From: Schistosoma haematobium
Taxonomy: Eukaryota > Platyhelminthes > Trematoda > Strigeidida > Schistosomatidae
Assembly: GCF_000699445.3 (NCBI RefSeq)
Contig: NC_067196.1
Location: 44,669,806-44,733,805, forward strand
DNA: 64,000 nt
Direction: 5' to 3'
Shown here: positions 60,955 through 64,000 of the stretch, one piece after another
How the letters are laid out: every line of letters begins with the position of its first letter
Numbering within the stretch: the stretch's first letter is position 1
Translations under genes and position numbers: made by a program
Notes under the pieces: model-generated
Told to the model about the DNA's origin: nothing
The model's input: only the letters and a program-made list of their open reading frames with translations
The model's database searches: none

Positions 60955-63876
60955 ATGCCCCTTCTAACAACCAGAGCAACAATTTTCATAGGTACATGGG
61001 ACGTCCGGACAATATGGGAGACCGGGAAGACCAGTCAAATAGCAACGGGAATGAGGAGATACAACTTGGCAGTACTGGGAATCAGCGAAACCCACTGAAC
61101 TCAATCTGGACAACAAAGGCTAAATACGAGAAAGATGCTGCTATACTCCAGTCACGGACAGGGAAATGCTCCACACACTCAGGGAGCTGCTCTAACGCTG
61201 TCCATAGTAGCACGAAATGCACTTGTACGATGGGAATCTCACGGATCCAGAATCATCAAAGCATCATTCAAAACAAAGAAGGAAGGGATCACAATGAACA
61301 TTATCCAATGTTATGCACCCAACAATGATAGCAACGACGACATTAAAGATCAATTCTACGAGCGGCTGCAGTCAATCATAGAGAAGTGCCCAAGAAAGGA
61401 CCTCACCATTCTGGTGGAAGATCTAAACGCCAAAGTCGGAATAGACAACACCGGATATGAAGATATCATGGGACGACATGGACTGGGAGAGAGAAACGAA
61501 AATGGAGAAAGATTTGCAAATCTGTGTGCATTCAACAAATTGGTCATAGGAGGCACAATATTTCCAAACAAACGTATACACAAAGCTACATGGATCTCAC
61601 CGGACCACACCACAGAGAACCAGATAGATCATATTTGCATCAATAAAAAATTCCGAAGGACAATGGAAGATGTGAGAACCAGGAGAGGAGCTGACGTAGC
61701 TTCAGATCACCACCTAGTTGTAGCCAATTTAAAACTGAAGCTAAAGAAGAACTGGACAGCTGGAAAAACAGCACTACAAAGGTTCAATACAGCCTTCCTT
61801 CGAGATACTAACAAAATCAACGAATTCAAGATAGCTCTCAACAACAGGTTCCAAGCCTTACAGGATCTACTGAAGGAAGAAGAAACTACTATGGAGGACA
61901 ACTGGAAAAGTATCAAAGAAGCATTAACTTCAACGTGTCAAGAGGTTCTGGGTCTAAAAAAGCATCATCATAAGGAATGGATCTCTATAGAAACACTGGA
62001 CAAGATCAAAGAAAGGAAGAACAAGAAGACAGCAATTAACAACAGCCGAACACGAACAGAGAAAGTCCAAGCCGACAAGAAGAAGTGCGTGGAAGAAATA
62101 GCAACGACGGCGGAAAAAGCTGCAAGGGAAGGAAATATGAAACAACTTTACGATACAAAGAAGAAACTAGCAAGGAAATACAGTAAACCAGAGAGGCTGG
62201 TCAAGGACAAAGAAGGCAAGCCAATCACTGAAATTCAACAACAGCGGGACAGATGGGTAGAATACTTCGAGGAACTCCTGAATAGGCCGGCTCCAACGAA
62301 TCCACCGAACATCGAAGCAGCGCACACAGATCTTCCCATAGATGTCAATCCACCAACGACGGAAGAAATTATAATGGCCGTCAGACAAATCAAGAGCGGG
62401 AAAGCAGCAGGACCCGACAATATACCACCTGAAGCACTGAAGCCAGACATCGAAGTAACTACAAACATGCTTCACCTTCTATTCAAAAAGATTTGGGACG
62501 AGGAACAAGTGCCGATGGACTGGGAAGAAGGACACCTCGTCAAGATTCCAAAGAAAGGAGACCTGAGCAAATGTGAAAACTACAGAGGCATTACACTACG
62601 GTCAGTACCAGGAAAAGTCTTTAACAGAGTTTTTCTGAACCGGATGAAAGATGCAGTAGACTCCCAACTTCTAGATCAACAAGCTGGATTCCGAAAGGAT
62701 CGGTCGTGCACAGACCAAATTGCGACACTACGGATCATCATCGAACAATCAGTTGAGTGGGACTCATCACTATACATCAACTTCATTGATTATGAAAAGG
62801 CATTCGACAGTGTAGATAGGAGGACATTATGGAAACTTCTTCGACACTACGGAGTTCCTGAGAAGATTGTCAATATTACCCGGAACTCACATGACGGACT
62901 ACAGTGCAAGGTCGTGCATGGAGGACAGCTGACAGATGCATTCCAAGTAAGGATCGGAGTCAGACGAGGCTGCTTACTCTCTCCCTTCCTCTTTCTTTTG
63001 TTGGTCGACTGGATTATGAAGACCTCGACATCTGAAAGAAAACACGGAATACAATGGACAGCTCAGAATCAATTAGACGATTTGGACTTCGCAGATGACC
63101 TAGCCCTCCTATCACGTACACACGAACAGATGCAGATGAAGACAGCCAGTGTAGCAGCAGTCTCTGCACCAGTAGGCCTCAGCATACACAAAGGGAAAAC
63201 CAAGGTCCTCAAATTCAAAGCGGAAAACAGCAATCCAATCACTCTTGATGGCGAAACTCTGGAAGATGTAGAATCCTTCACATACCTGGGAAGCATAATC
63301 GATTAGCAAAGAGGATCAGATGCAGACGTAAAGGCAAGGATTGGCAAAGCAATGGCCGCATTCCTTCAGTTGAAGAACATATGGAATTCAAAACAACTTT
63401 CAACCAATATCAAAGTGAGAATCTTCAATACGAATGTCAAGGCAGTTCTACTGTACGGAGCTGAAACTTGGAGAACTACAACAACCACCATCAAGAAGGT
63501 ACAAGTATTTATAAATAGCTGTCTACGCAAGATACTCAACATCCATTGGCCGGATACCATTAGCAACAGCCTTTCGTGGGAGAGAACAAACCAGCTTCCA
63601 GCTGAAGAGGAAATTAGGAAAAGATGATGGAAATGGATAGGACATACACTTCGCAAATCGTCAAACTGCTTCACGAGGCAAGCCCTAACTTGGAATCCTG
63701 AAGGGAAGCGGAAAAGAGGAAGGCCAAAGAACACATTGCGTCGGATAATAGAAGCAGATATGAAAAGGATGAATAGGAACTGGACGGAGCTAGAAAGGAT
63801 TGCCCAGGACAGGGTTGGATGGAGAATCCTGGTGAGCGGCCTATGTTCCTTCACGAGGAGTAACAGGCGTAAGTAA
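60955..63876 (+). pseudogene. RTE endonuclease/reverse transcriptase ORF, three nonsense mutations
   Basis: The ATG at 60955 opens a frame with MPLLTTRATIFIGTW, an APE-type endonuclease start, that continues without frameshift to TAA at 63874-63876 (973 codons). In-frame stops lie at 61096 (TGA after SETH, where Trp is expected), 63304 (TAG after GSIID) and 63625 (TGA before WKWIGH). Endonuclease marks: SETH near 61084-61095, DLNAKVG near 61420 (preceded by E where G is usual) and SDHHLVV near 61702. RT marks: FIDYEKAFDSVDR (62782-62820), GVRRGCLLSPFLF (from about 62956), FADD (63088-63099) and TYLGSIID. The C-terminal part has the WIGHTLR and RGRP motifs common in this clade. The protein would nick DNA and copy the RNA by target-primed reverse transcription. 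The longest intact piece is 61135-63303. Confidence 0.92.
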
Positions 63877-63882
63877 GTAGTA

Positions 63883-63913
<31 letters not shown>

Positions 63914-63950
63914 GAGCAAGCAAGCAAGTAAGTAAGTAAGTAAGTAAGTA
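63871..63950 (+). repeat. (TAAG)n/(CAAG)n 3' tail of the RTE element
   Basis: About 80 bp of tetranucleotide units following the ORF end, starting TAAG, shifting to CAAG and back to TAAG. Tails of this kind end the other RTE pieces at 22.74 and 40.46 kb. Confidence 0.9.
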
Positions 63951-63963
63951 ACATAGTGCAACA
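63951..63963. repeat. target-site duplication, right copy
   Basis: ACATAGTGCAACA, partner of 60727-60739. Confidence 0.8.
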
Positions 63964-64000
63964 CGATAAGTGTGCAATCAGCTACATTTCAATTATTAAT

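Larger units (their letters stand above)
60740..63950 (+). mobile_element. full-length RTE-clade (SR2-like) non-LTR retrotransposon
   Basis: The 3.2-kb insertion is bounded by a 13-bp target duplication and composed of a 5' UTR of about 215 bp (60740-60954), one ORF (60955-63876) and a tetranucleotide tail. RTE elements have a single ORF with an APE-type endonuclease followed by reverse transcriptase, a very short 3' UTR and a simple-repeat tail; all are seen here. Base composition is markedly less AT-rich than the host DNA. Divergence seems low, but the ORF has three stops, so this copy cannot move on its own. Partial relatives lie at 18.8, 21.8, 22.5, 32.0 and 40.5 kb. Assignment to SR2 itself would need a comparison. 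Confidence 0.9.

Noticed and set aside
63366..63977. 203-codon minus-strand open frame with Leu-rich runs
   Set aside because: Antisense shadow of the RTE C-terminal coding region and its TAAG/CAAG tail.
1..64000. CRISPR array, bacterial operons or spliced-leader RNA gene
   Set aside because: Nothing resembling regular spaced direct repeats, dense gene packing or the schistosome spliced-leader sequence was seen; the content is eukaryotic.

Overview
The window reads as nuclear DNA of a schistosome (Schistosoma sp., trematode). It is strongly AT-rich, has long (TA)n tracts and almost no open coding sequence. It is full of short tRNA-headed repeats that carry hammerhead ribozyme motifs, one family matching the Sm-alpha type known from schistosomes, and it holds RTE-clade (SR2-like) non-LTR retrotransposon copies. 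The species cannot be fixed from the sequence alone. Most of the window looks intergenic or intronic.

Protein-coding content is small. The best cellular gene evidence is one 5' coding exon of a Ser/Asn/Thr-rich protein on the minus strand (8953-9768), ending exactly at a GTAAGT splice donor; its other exons were not found. A 150-codon ORF at 6362-6814 sits in a less AT-rich block and may be an orphan gene or an old element. The only long ORF is the endonuclease/reverse transcriptase of a full-length RTE element (60740-63950), flanked by a 13-bp target-site duplication and broken by three in-frame stops. Partial relatives of it lie near 18.8, 21.8, 22.6, 32.0 and 40.5 kb.

Repeats make up the main structure. 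Family A (Sm-alpha-like) has about 7 loci and family B (a second tRNA-headed repeat of about 0.4 kb) about 15. Both have a Pol III A box and B box followed by a type I hammerhead. Twelve of the roughly 22 loci are inverted composites in which a minus-strand copy is followed by a plus-strand copy, never the opposite, and in most of them both outer ends are the repeat's 3' end. Some copies also keep head-to-tail dimer junctions, as expected if concatemeric or circular RNA was reverse transcribed. Few copies retain an intact ribozyme core. Family B includes a subfamily with an 11-nt deletion that removes ribozyme stem II.

Other mobile DNA: a clean solo LTR (27373-27782, TG...CA ends, 5-bp duplication), two inverted copies of a second LTR-like repeat (13434-13817 and 29288-29680), a 289-bp element with 22-bp perfect terminal inverted repeats (39221-39509), a foldback with about 187-bp arms (2837-3380), and an inverted pair of coding-like fragments (51806-52282) with a family B copy between them.
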